This document shows positions 49,832 to 57,127 of a stretch of DNA of 64,000 bases, piece by piece. The translations under genes and the position numbers were made by a program. How positions within the stretch are numbered: the stretch's first letter is position 1; every line of letters starts with the position of its first letter. The notes below the pieces were generated by a model. It had not been told where the DNA came from and did no database searches. It saw nothing but the letters and a program-made list of their open reading frames with translations. The stretch spans positions 1-64,000 of the forward strand of contig PXDB01000043.1 of NCBI GenBank assembly GCA_003565155.1, in the 5' to 3' direction. The DNA is from Nitriliruptoraceae bacterium (GTDB lineage: Bacteria; Actinomycetota; Nitriliruptoria; Nitriliruptorales; Nitriliruptoraceae).

Positions 49832-50890
49832 GTGTCGACATCACCCACCACGCCGCCCGACAGCCCCGCGGGCCTCGACCTGGCAGCGGTCACCCCGTGG
49901 CTGGCCGCCCACGCCGACCTGTCGCCCCCCGTGACCGCCACGACGGTCGCGGGAGGCCGATCGAACCTCACCTACATCGTCACCGACGCCGCCGGGCGGC
50001 GCGTGGTCGTGCGACGCCCGCCGTTGCACGGCGTGCTGCAGTCCGCCCACGATGTCGCCCGTGAGCACCGGATCCTCACCGCACTCGCGCACTCGGACGT
50101 GCCGGTGCCGCGGTGTCTGGGGCTCGAGGAGGACGAGGCGCTGCTCGGTGCGCCCTTCTACGCCATGGAGTACGTGGAGGGGGTGGTCGCCCGGGACGCC
50201 GAGACCGCCAGGTCGGCGCTGAGCGGTGCCGCGCGTGCGGCCAGTGGACCGGCGCTGATCGACGTGCTGGTCCGCCTGCACCGGGTCGACGTGGACGCGG
50301 TCGGGCTCGGTGCGCTCGCGCGCCGCGAGGGCTACCTCGAACGGCAGTTGCGGCGGTGGCACGGCCAGCTGGAGCGGGCCAAGACCCGGGACCTGCCGGT
50401 CCTCGAGGAGGTCCACACCCGGCTGTCCGCGGACGTACCCGCCCAGGGCCCGGCGACGATCGTCCACGGGGACTACCGGTTGGACAACCTGCTGCTCGAC
50501 CCTGCAACCGGCGCGGTCCGTGCGGTGCTCGACTGGGAGCTGACCACCCTCGGGGACCCACTGGCCGATCTCGGGCTGCTCCTCGTCTACTGGGCGCAGC
50601 CCGATGATGCGACCCTGCCGCTGCCCGACGCACCGACCCTGGCGGAGGGTTTCGTGACCCGCGCGGAGCTGACGGAGCGCTACGCAGCGGCCTCAGGACG
50701 CGATGTCAGCGGGGTCGGCTACCACGTCGCCTTCGGCTACTGGAAGCTGGCCTGCATCCTCGAGGGGGTGCACAGCCGGTACGTGGCGGGCGCGTACGGG
50801 AAGGAGGCGGAGGGGTTCGCCGCGCTCGGCGACCTCGTCGTGGAGCTGGGGGAGCGCGCGTCGGACGCGGCAGCCGAGGTGGGACGGTGA
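49832..50890 (+). CDS. APH-family phosphotransferase (ACAD10-kinase-like)
   Basis: A 352-residue protein-kinase-like phosphotransferase. GRSNLTYIV forms the glycine loop, RRPPLHGVLQSAHDV contains the ATP lysine/arginine region, the Brenner motif is VHGDYRLDNLLLD, and the metal-binding Asp is in VLDWELTTLGDPLADL. The RRPP...HDV signature is typical of the kinase domains related to eukaryotic ACAD10/11. There it phosphorylates 4-hydroxyacyl-CoA, suggesting (not proving) a similar role. GTG 49832 with GAGGGA upstream. The stop overlaps the HAD gene by GTGA. Confidence 0.88.
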   Translation: MSTSPTTPPDSPAGLDLAAVTPWLAAHADLSPPVTATTVAGGRSNLTYIVTDAAGRRVVVRRPPLHGVLQSAHDVAREHRILTALAHSDVPVPRCLGLEEDEALLGAPFYAMEYVEGVVARDAETARSALSGAARAASGPALIDVLVRLHRVDVDAVGLGALARREGYLERQLRRWHGQLERAKTRDLPVLEEVHTRLSADVPAQGPATIVHGDYRLDNLLLDPATGAVRAVLDWELTTLGDPLADLGLLLVYWAQPDDATLPLPDAPTLAEGFVTRAELTERYAAASGRDVSGVGYHVAFGYWKLACILEGVHSRYVAGAYGKEAEGFAALGDLVVELGERASDAAAEVGR

Positions 50891-51585
50891 GCGCCGCCGC
50901 GAGCGAGCATCCCGGCGCCGACCGGGCGCTGTTGATGGACTACGGCGGGGTGCTGACCCGTCCGGTCAAGGACTCCTTCGCCCGTTTCGAGGCGGCCCTG
51001 GGCATCGCGCCAGGCGACAGCTACGCGACGTTGCGTGCTGCCGGGCAGAGCGAGGACGGCGGGATGATCGGCGCCCTGGAACGGGGTGAGGTGTCGGTCG
51101 AGGCGTTCGACGCGCACCTGCGCGGGCTGCTCCGCCAAGCCGGCTACGACGTCGGGGAGGGCACCGGCCTGCTGGAGGGACTGTTCGCGGCGATGCAGCC
51201 CGCAGGGCAACTGTGGGCCCTGGTGGAGGAGGTCCGCAGCCACGGGGTGCGGACCGGCCTGCTGTCGAACTCCTGGGGCCTGTCCGCCTACCCCTTCGCC
51301 CGGCTCCAGCGCAGCTTCGACACCCTGGTGCTGTCGGGTGAGGTGGGGCTCCGCAAGCCGGACCCCCGGATCTTCGCGCTGGCGCTGGAGCGGATCGGGC
51401 TCCCCGCCGATCGCTGCGTGTTCGTGGACGACCTGGCGCCCAACGTCGCCGCCGCGGAGGAGCTTGGCCTCACCGGCGTCCACCACCAGGGCGATGACGC
51501 TGCCACCCGTGCTGCCGTGCTGGAGGCCCTGGAGCTCGGCCCAGCAGCGGGGGGCGACGGTCGTCGAGTAGTGTCCGGCGCATGA
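50887..51585 (+). CDS. HAD-superfamily hydrolase (ACAD10/EPHX2-N-like)
   Basis: A 232-residue HAD-IA phosphatase-like protein. Motif I MDYGGVLTRP has the nucleophilic Asp, motif II is LSNSWG, motif III has Lys in LRKPDPRIF, and motif IV is FVDDLAPNV. The D-x-G-G-V form is that of ACAD10 and soluble epoxide hydrolase N-domains. It overlaps the kinase gene upstream and the NYN gene downstream by four bases each. In ACAD10 a HAD domain and an APH domain are fused to a dehydrogenase; here the two are separate coupled genes. Confidence 0.88.
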   Translation: MSAAASEHPGADRALLMDYGGVLTRPVKDSFARFEAALGIAPGDSYATLRAAGQSEDGGMIGALERGEVSVEAFDAHLRGLLRQAGYDVGEGTGLLEGLFAAMQPAGQLWALVEEVRSHGVRTGLLSNSWGLSAYPFARLQRSFDTLVLSGEVGLRKPDPRIFALALERIGLPADRCVFVDDLAPNVAAAEELGLTGVHHQGDDAATRAAVLEALELGPAAGGDGRRVVSGA

Positions 51586-52730
51586 CTTCCTCACACACAC
51601 CTGAAGAGCGACTCGCGCTGTACGTCGACCACGAGAACGTGGCGATCGGTGCCCGCGACATCGGCTACCGCTTCGACCCCCAGCCGCTCCTCGAGGCGCT
51701 GGTCGAGCGGGGGCGGCTGATCACCCGTCGCGCCTACGCCGACTGGAACCTGTTCCGGGACGACCGCCGCGGGATGGTCGACGCCAACATGGAACTGATC
51801 GAGATCCCGCAGCGCTCGGACTCGGTCCGCAAGAACGCCGCGGACATCCAGATGGCCGTGGACGCCATGGAACTGGCGCTGACCCGTGACTTCGTCTCCA
51901 CCTTCGTGATCGTGTCCGGGGACTCGGACTTCACCCCGCTGGTCAGCAAGCTCCGGGAGCTGAACAAGCGGGTCATCGGCGTCGGACTGAAGGGCTCGAC
52001 CTCCGCGATGCTGCCGCCGGCCTGCGATGAGTTCCTGTTCTACGACCGCCTGGAGGGCATCCCACGCCGGGAGACCCGCGGCGGTGGTCCCGCACAGGGC
52101 CGGCCCAAGAAGAAGCCGACGTCCCCGACGTCCTCGAAGCGCGGCGGGGGTGGGGGCAAGGGCGCAGCCGCCGCCCCGACGCCGGAGCCGACACCGGATC
52201 CCAAGAGCTCGTCGCAGAAGCAGGACCTCCGCAAGCTGGAGCGGCTCATCACCCGGACACTGGCGGGGATCCAGTCCTCCGCGGCCGGTGCGGTGCAGGC
52301 CTCCAACCTCAAGCGTGCGCTGCTGCGCAAGGACCCCACCTTCAACGAGGGCGACTTCGGCTTCCGCGGGTTCCGCGAACTGCTGCGCCACCTCGCCGAT
52401 GGTGGCGTGATCACCCTGACCGACGGGTCCGCGCCGGGGGACCCGGAGGTGGACTTCCCCTCCGCCCCGCGGGACGAGGACGGCGCCTTCCAGCTGCTGC
52501 GCGACACCGTCAAGGAGCTGATGGTGGAGCTCGGCGGCGACCCGCCGCTCTCCGGCCTGAAGGACCAGCTGCGCAAGCGTCAACCCGACTTCTCCGAGAA
52601 GGACCTCGGCTACTCCGGCTTCCTGCAGTTCTGCAAGGCGGCGGTCACCAAGGACATCGTCGAGATGGACTGGGAGGAGGAGGACGCCGAGTACTACCTC
52701 TACGTCGAGGAGGGTGACGGCAAGGCCTGA
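51582..52730 (+). CDS. NYN-domain (LabA/DUF88-like) nuclease with two OST-HTH/LOTUS domains
   Basis: A predicted RNA-directed enzyme of 382 residues. The N-terminal NYN/PIN-like domain (about 1-155) has the acidic residues ALYVDHENVA, KNAADIQMAVDAM and VSGDSDFTPLV in the expected positions, and LKGSTSAMLPPACDEF. A Lys/Pro/Gly-rich linker (about 160-205) leads to two tandem winged-helix OST-HTH domains: about 210-285 (LKRALLRKDPTFNEGDFGFRG) and about 300-375 (LKDQLRKRQPDFSEKDLGYSG). OST-HTH domains bind RNA, notably G-quadruplex or structured RNA in studied cases. ATG 51582 overlaps the HAD stop, so this nuclease is coexpressed with metabolic genes. Target RNA unknown. Confidence 0.92.
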   Translation: MTSSHTPEERLALYVDHENVAIGARDIGYRFDPQPLLEALVERGRLITRRAYADWNLFRDDRRGMVDANMELIEIPQRSDSVRKNAADIQMAVDAMELALTRDFVSTFVIVSGDSDFTPLVSKLRELNKRVIGVGLKGSTSAMLPPACDEFLFYDRLEGIPRRETRGGGPAQGRPKKKPTSPTSSKRGGGGGKGAAAAPTPEPTPDPKSSSQKQDLRKLERLITRTLAGIQSSAAGAVQASNLKRALLRKDPTFNEGDFGFRGFRELLRHLADGGVITLTDGSAPGDPEVDFPSAPRDEDGAFQLLRDTVKELMVELGGDPPLSGLKDQLRKRQPDFSEKDLGYSGFLQFCKAAVTKDIVEMDWEEEDAEYYLYVEEGDGKA

Positions 52731-52884
52731 CGCTGCAGCTGGTGACGCCAGTCGCGGCGCGCCGCAGAGTGAGCTGGTGCACGTCGCCGCCCACCGGTGG
52801 GAAGAGGCGGTGCTGTTGTCGCGGGAGCGCTACGAGCAGCAGGAGGCTGCCATGTGCGAACGCAGGGAGCTCGAACGGCTCTGA
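52714..52884 (+). CDS. Possible 56-residue helical ORF at the end of the NYN operon
   Basis: Below the ORF-track cutoff. The frame from GTG 52714 overlaps the NYN stop by 17 bases and ends at TGA 52882. Its second half, ELVHVAAHRWEEAVLLSRERYEQ, is convincingly helical and codon-biased; the first 20 codons are poorer, so GTG 52777 may be the real start (35 residues). It continues the overlapping pattern of the three upstream genes. No family recognised. The first of the 30-bp repeats begins at its stop. Confidence 0.4.
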   Translation: MTARPDAAAGDASRGAPQSELVHVAAHRWEEAVLLSRERYEQQEAAMCERRELERL

Positions 52885-52972
52885 GCGCTCGCGATGGTCC
52901 GCGACCGGCTCGGAGCCCTCGCGATGGTCCGCGACCGGCTCGGAGCCCTCGCGATGGTGTGCGACCCGCTCG
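52883..52972. repeat. Three 30-bp tandem repeats
   Basis: Units at 52883, 52913 and 52943 of the form GAGCCCTCGCGATGGTCCGC plus GACCGGCTCG. The first two differ at one base, the third at several. They sit just after the small ORF in the gap between the NYN operon and the opposing small membrane protein gene. Confidence 0.85.
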
Positions 52973-53067
52973 CGGACGACCGGTGCACCGCGGCCACCGT
53001 CGATGACCTGTGCACGGCGGTGGTCCAGCCGGCGTGTGGGCGTCACCCGCGGAACGCACGTCGGTGG

Positions 53068-53373
53068 TCAGTACACCGCGATGGCGAGGAGCAGCGCGCG
53101 GCCGCCGAGCCAGAACGCGTAACGGCCCCAGCTCCACGGCTGGACGATCGGGCGGGGCCCCTCGCCGCGGATCCCGGCGCGGATGAGGCCGGCGTCGAGG
53201 ATGGCGACCGCGGCCGCGACCAGCGCGAGGCGGCCGGTGGTGTCGAGTTCCCAGGCCCACGCCCAGCGTGCCACCTCGAAGGGAAGGAGGAAGCTGGCGA
53301 TCCAGAGCGCGAAGTAGCCGAAGGTCGCACGGTTGGAGGTGTCGTGATCCTGGTGGTCGTCGAGGAAGACCAT
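53068..53373 (-). CDS. Small membrane protein of unknown function
   Basis: A 101-residue protein if started at ATG 53373 (GGAGG eleven bases upstream); ATG 53412 would add 13 residues but has no ribosome site. Three hydrophobic segments are evident: FGYFALWIASFLLPFEVA, LALVAAAVAILDAGLI and YAFWLGGRALLLAIAVY. The Trp-rich middle suggests a membrane-spanning protein rather than antisense noise. No known family. An inverted repeat lies about 30 bases upstream of the start. Confidence 0.5.
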   Translation of the reverse strand: MVFLDDHQDHDTSNRATFGYFALWIASFLLPFEVARWAWAWELDTTGRLALVAAAVAILDAGLIRAGIRGEGPRPIVQPWSWGRYAFWLGGRALLLAIAVY

Positions 53374-53401
53374 GGGGGAGTGCACCTCCGTTGCGGTGGT
53401 A

Positions 53402-53434
53402 CCGATAGCCATCACCACAGCCTGAAGCTATCGG
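53402..53434. promoter_or_regulatory. Inverted repeat upstream of small membrane protein
   Basis: CCGATAGC and GCTATCGG are exact 8-bp arms 17 bases apart, an operator-like spacing of about 2.5 helical turns centre to centre. It precedes the 53373 start on the minus strand and marks the edge of the downstream repeat island. Confidence 0.35.
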
Positions 53435-53461
53435 GCGTATCGGCACGCGCACGTGGCCATC

Positions 53462-53552
53462 CGCACGGGGCCTGGGATCGGCGGCGGTCCGCCCGCACCG
53501 CCCGCACGGGGCCTGGGATCGGCGGCGGTCCGCCCGCACCGCCCGCACGGGG
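53462..53552. repeat. 41-bp tandem repeats, two and a fraction copies
   Basis: Units at 53462-53502 and 53503-53543 are identical, and a third begins with CGCACGGGG at 53544 before diverging. The unit contains CCTGGGATCGGCGGCGGTCC. Identity indicates recent duplication. No coding or structural role seen. Confidence 0.85.
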
Positions 53553-53634
53553 TCGCAGTGACCGTCACGCACCGAGGAGAGCGACGTTGCGCCACGCCGG
53601 ACCGGGGACTCGGCGCCTGGTGGAGGTGTCACGG

Positions 53635-53810
53635 CCTGCCGGTCGTCCCCGCTCGCGAATATCGCGAAGGTCTGCAGCGATGCGACCGTGGGACGGTCAC
53701 ATCGCTGCAAAGCCTGCCGGTCGCCCCCGCTCGCGACTGCCGCGAAGGTCTGCAGCGATGCGACAGTGGGACGGTCACATCGCTGCAAAGCCTGCCGGTC
53801 GTCCCCGCCC
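53635..53810. repeat. 78-bp tandem repeats, each with a long hairpin
   Basis: Units at 53635-53712 and 53713-53790 plus 20 bases of a third. Each contains TGCAGCGATGCGACCGT, a GGG loop and ACGGTCACATCGCTGCA: 17-base arms with one mismatch in copy 1 and two in copy 2. Copy 1 also carries TCGCGA-ATA-TCGCGA. The hairpins lie in an intergenic island of about 600 bp with no genes. The form resembles REP/BIME-like palindromic elements more than a CRISPR or terminator. Confidence 0.85.
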
Positions 53811-53976
53811 GAAGAGGGCTCGGGCGGTCCCCTCCCCGGGACCACGGCCGTAGGGCGCACCGCCCACCGGGACCAGGTTGTGCGTCGTGGCCTTGACGGC
53901 CCCCCGGGCCGCCTCCCTACGGTCCTGCGCCGTCATCGCGGTGCTGGTCCGCCGCAGCCGAAGGGGAGGTCCGTGG

Positions 53977-55233
53977 ATGGTGACGATCCGCACCCGTGAT
54001 CGCAGCCCGGTGGTCGTGCTCGTGTGCACGGTGCTGCTGCTGACGATGGCCGGCGCTGCGCTGGCCGATGACGAGCCGGCTACCGAGACACCGCCTGAGG
54101 AGGCCACGGAGGCCGCGCCCTTCCGGGACGGCCCGTGGCTCGGGACGATCTCGGCCACCGGCGGCGCCCGCACCGAGGTGGAGGGGGTGATCTCCGACCT
54201 CAGCACCCACCACTCCGGGTCCGTGCGCTTCGACGTCGATGGCGGTCAGGCGTCCGGTGAGGGCGACATGCCGGGTTCCAGCGTCATGCGGTTCAGCGGC
54301 GAGTTGGACGCCGTGATCCTCATGTCCCACGACACCACCGGTGCGCTGACCGGCAGCTCGTCGGGCCTGACCTTCGATGGCACCCACACCACGGTCGGCA
54401 CCATGGCGATCACCAGCCCGGTCGCGACGTCACAGGGGATCGGCCCCAACGAGGAGGGGTTCGGGCCCTTCGACATCGAGGTGGTCGGTTTCGACTGCAA
54501 CCGGGTCTTCGGGGACTGGTCGGCGGGGATCCAGCGGGCCCTGGTGGACGGCGGGTGGCAGACCACCGACGTCGAGGGCCAGTTCACCGCCGACCACCTG
54601 CTCCTCGACACCGGTGAGGACCTGCGTGACCGGGCGGAGGACCTGCTCGAGCGGTTCAACGCGTGGGTCGACGAGGTCCACGGCAACGTGCACGCCGACG
54701 CGGAGGAGCCCACCTCGGTGTTCGACGCCGCGCTGCGAACGCAGCTCCAGGAGCTGTTCAACGAGGCGGTGGACCTGGAGTTCGAGCTGCGCAACGCCGA
54801 CCCGGACGAGCGCTGCGCGCTGGGGCCGGACGAGGGCGGGTTCTCCTTCCTGTTCACCGCCATGGTCCAGGAGTTGGCGATCTACATCCTCGAGGGCCAC
54901 GCCGGCCTGGACGGGGAGACCCTGTCGGTGCTCGCGGAGAACCTGTCGTGGATGGGCGGGCTCGGTGAGGGCTCGATCCGTGACCAGGCCGCCGACCGCA
55001 TCGAGGTGCTGATGGAGGAGCGCGGCAGCGAGATCCTCGAGGAGCACCTGGTCACCGATGAGGGCCAGGAGAACCAGCAGGGCGAGCCCTGCAGCGCCGA
55101 CGCCCCCTGCCTCGATCCGGACGATGACGCCCTGGACGTGCTCGACACCGGTGCCCGTCACGACCTGACCTACTCGCCGGAGGGTTTCGAGATCACGCCC
55201 GAACAGGCGGGCGAACTGGTCGCCGCGTCGTAG
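53977..55233 (+). CDS. Secreted protein of unknown function
   Basis: A 418-residue exported protein. ATG 53977 follows GGGGAGG by seven bases; the tracked 53878 start lies in spacer. The signal peptide is clear (PVVVLVCTVLLLTMAGAALA then DDEP). The mature part has a beta-rich first half (LGTISATGGARTEVEGVI, TFDGTHTTVGTMAI) and a helical second half (RDRAEDLLERFNAWVDEV, QLQELFNEAVDLEFELR). Two Cys pairs, NRVFG/CAL and CSADAPC, are present. I recognise no family. The lipoprotein gene follows after 11 bases, so they are probably one operon. Confidence 0.75.
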   Translation: MVTIRTRDRSPVVVLVCTVLLLTMAGAALADDEPATETPPEEATEAAPFRDGPWLGTISATGGARTEVEGVISDLSTHHSGSVRFDVDGGQASGEGDMPGSSVMRFSGELDAVILMSHDTTGALTGSSSGLTFDGTHTTVGTMAITSPVATSQGIGPNEEGFGPFDIEVVGFDCNRVFGDWSAGIQRALVDGGWQTTDVEGQFTADHLLLDTGEDLRDRAEDLLERFNAWVDEVHGNVHADAEEPTSVFDAALRTQLQELFNEAVDLEFELRNADPDERCALGPDEGGFSFLFTAMVQELAIYILEGHAGLDGETLSVLAENLSWMGGLGEGSIRDQAADRIEVLMEERGSEILEEHLVTDEGQENQQGEPCSADAPCLDPDDDALDVLDTGARHDLTYSPEGFEITPEQAGELVAAS

Positions 55234-55244
55234 AGGAGCGCGAC

Positions 55245-55781
55245 ATGCAACCGAGGAACCTGGCAACCATCCTGCTGGCCGGCGCCGCGCTCGCGCTCGC
55301 CGCCTGCGACACCGAGGAGGTCGACACCGCCGCCGGTGAGGACACCGAGGAGGCGACGACGGATCCCGATGACGGCGGCGACCCGGGCGAGGCCGACGCG
55401 CCCGACGACGCGGACGGCACGGACGAGGAGCCGAGCTTCGTCGAGGTGGACGAGGCAGCGCCGCGCTTCGCGTTCCCCGATGCGGACCCCATCGAGCTGC
55501 GCACCTCGGGTGCTGCGGGCGGTCCCTGGCCCGTGCTCGAGTGGGAGACGATCGACGGCGCGGAGAGCTACGGCGTGACGCTGTACGCCGCCTCCGGCGA
55601 GGTGTACTGGCGGTGGCGCGGTGAGGACACCGAGGTCCGGGTCGGCGGTTTCCCTGAGGAGCCCGACCCCGACGCGGCGCTGGCGCCCCGGGTCGAGGAG
55701 GACATGACCTGGGACGTCGTGGCCCGCGACGGTGCGGGCAGCGTGATCGCCCAGAGCGGGGAGCGACCCATCTCCCCGTGA
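55245..55781 (+). CDS. Lipoprotein with FN3/Ig-like domain
   Basis: A 178-residue lipoprotein. The lipobox LALAACDT places the lipidated Cys near residue 21. A 45-residue acidic Asp/Glu/Thr linker separates it from a C-terminal beta-sandwich (WPVLEWETIDGAESYGVTLYAASGEVYWRW...), with the W-x-x-x-x-GAxxYxVxL pattern of fibronectin type III folds. Probably displayed at the outer face of the membrane, perhaps partnering the secreted protein upstream. ATG 55245 has GAGGAGCG nearby. Confidence 0.78.
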   Translation: MQPRNLATILLAGAALALAACDTEEVDTAAGEDTEEATTDPDDGGDPGEADAPDDADGTDEEPSFVEVDEAAPRFAFPDADPIELRTSGAAGGPWPVLEWETIDGAESYGVTLYAASGEVYWRWRGEDTEVRVGGFPEEPDPDAALAPRVEEDMTWDVVARDGAGSVIAQSGERPISP

Positions 55782-56266
55782 TGCCGCGGCGGGGCTCGGC
55801 GCACGCCGCCGCGACCGGGTTCCGGAACGCCAGCGGGGTATGGGGCCGTCGCACAGCTGCGGGGAAGCACCGGGTAGCTGGAACGCGCGTTGTGGCCCGG
55901 TTGCGGGTGCCCTACCGGGGGTCCGTGTCGTCGGCGTTGCCGCGGTGACGGATGGCGACGACGCGCACGGTGCGGAACCCACGGACCGGCACGGTCTTGG
56001 ACATGGCTGAGGTGTACCTCACCGTGGACACGAGCTCGCTGCGCTTCTCGGGCTCGCCGACGGTGGCAGCGTGGTCTTGGGTCGTCGGTGGACCGCTGGC
56101 GGTGCGTGCCGCGGCCGGGAGTCCCCGTCGTGACCGATGTCACCGTGACCATCCTTCACCCGTCCACCGAGCGTCGTCTGCACCGTGTGGCCGGGGCGTT
56201 CCTGGCCGGCGACCGCAACGCCAACACCCGCACCGCCTCCCCGCGGGCAGCACCGCGAAGCGAGCC
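55782..56266. other. 485-bp region of unresolved coding content
   Basis: Two mutually antisense frames share the same GC3 bias. Plus strand: ATG 55952 opens MATTRTVRNPRTGTVLDMAE, degrading to Arg-rich shadow after about 60 codons. Minus strand: a frame from about 56130 to TAG 55912 reads EPEKRSELVSTVRYTSAM..., with starts at GTG 56031 or ATG 56004 (39 or 30 residues). The minus reading has more natural lysine and valine codons. Neither shows a domain; a decayed gene is plausible. Confidence 0.35.
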
Positions 56267-57127
56267 CTACCGCGTGGCTTCCGGCTGCAGGTCGAGCGCG
56301 ACATCGAGCCGGGGCGCGGAGTGGGTCAGCCAGCCCAGGGAGATGACGTCGACGCCGGTCCCTGCCACGGCTGCGGCACGCTGCGGGGTGATGCCCCCCG
56401 ACGCTTCGGTGATGGCACGCCCGGCCACGAGCCGGACGGCCGCACGGAGTGCCTCGTCGTCGAGGTTGTCGAGCAGGATCGAGTCGGCGCCGGCCTCCAG
56501 GGCCGCGGGGAGCTGCTCCAGGTCGTCGATCTCCACCTCGATGTGGACGGTGTGCCCGACGCGCTCGCGCACCGCCGCGACCGCGGGACCGATGCCGCCG
56601 GCGGCGACGAGGTGGTTGTCCTTGAGCATGACCGCATCGAACAGGCCGAACCGGTGGTTGTGGCCCCCACCGCAGCGCACCGCGTGCTTCTCGAGCGCCC
56701 GCAGCCCCGGCGTGGTCTTGCGGGTGTCCACGATGCGCACGCCGGTCCCGGCCACGGCGTCGACCACCTGCCGCGTCGCCGTGGCGATGCCGCTCGCGTG
56801 CCCCAGGATGTTCAGCGCCGCGCGTTCCGCCGTGAGCAGCGCCCGGGTGGGCCCCGCCACCTGCGCGAGGAGGGTGCCGGCATCGACCGCGTCCCCGTCG
56901 GCCGCCGCCGCGCCGGCGCGGACGCGGACGTCGACCGCGCCGAACACGGCCAGCGCGACGTCGAGACCGGCGACGGTGCCGGCCGCACGCGCCACCAGGT
57001 CCGCGGTGCCGTCCGCATCGGCGTCGATGGCCGCGGCGGAGGAGAGGTCCCCGGCGAGGCCGAGATCCTCGGCGAGGGTCCGCCGCACCAGTTCATCGAC
57101 GAGGTGCCCCGGGAGCGGGTCGCTCAT
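56267..57127 (-). CDS. nadC: Nicotinate-nucleotide diphosphorylase (carboxylating), quinolinate phosphoribosyltransferase
   Basis: Converts quinolinate and PRPP to nicotinate mononucleotide, the third step of de novo NAD synthesis. At 286 residues it matches the family. TRKTTPGLRALEKHAVRCGGGHNHRFGL carries the conserved Arg/Lys/His residues, and VMLKDNHL, EVEIDD and ILLDNLD the remaining barrel active-site residues. ATG 57127 overlaps the nadB TGA as ATGA. It is the last gene of the nadABC operon. Confidence 0.96.
   Translation of the reverse strand: MSDPLPGHLVDELVRRTLAEDLGLAGDLSSAAAIDADADGTADLVARAAGTVAGLDVALAVFGAVDVRVRAGAAAADGDAVDAGTLLAQVAGPTRALLTAERAALNILGHASGIATATRQVVDAVAGTGVRIVDTRKTTPGLRALEKHAVRCGGGHNHRFGLFDAVMLKDNHLVAAGGIGPAVAAVRERVGHTVHIEVEIDDLEQLPAALEAGADSILLDNLDDEALRAAVRLVAGRAITEASGGITPQRAAAVAGTGVDVISLGWLTHSAPRLDVALDLQPEATR

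Noticed and set aside
53462-53810. CRISPR array
   Set aside because: Repeats are directly adjacent without unique spacers, and no cas genes are present.
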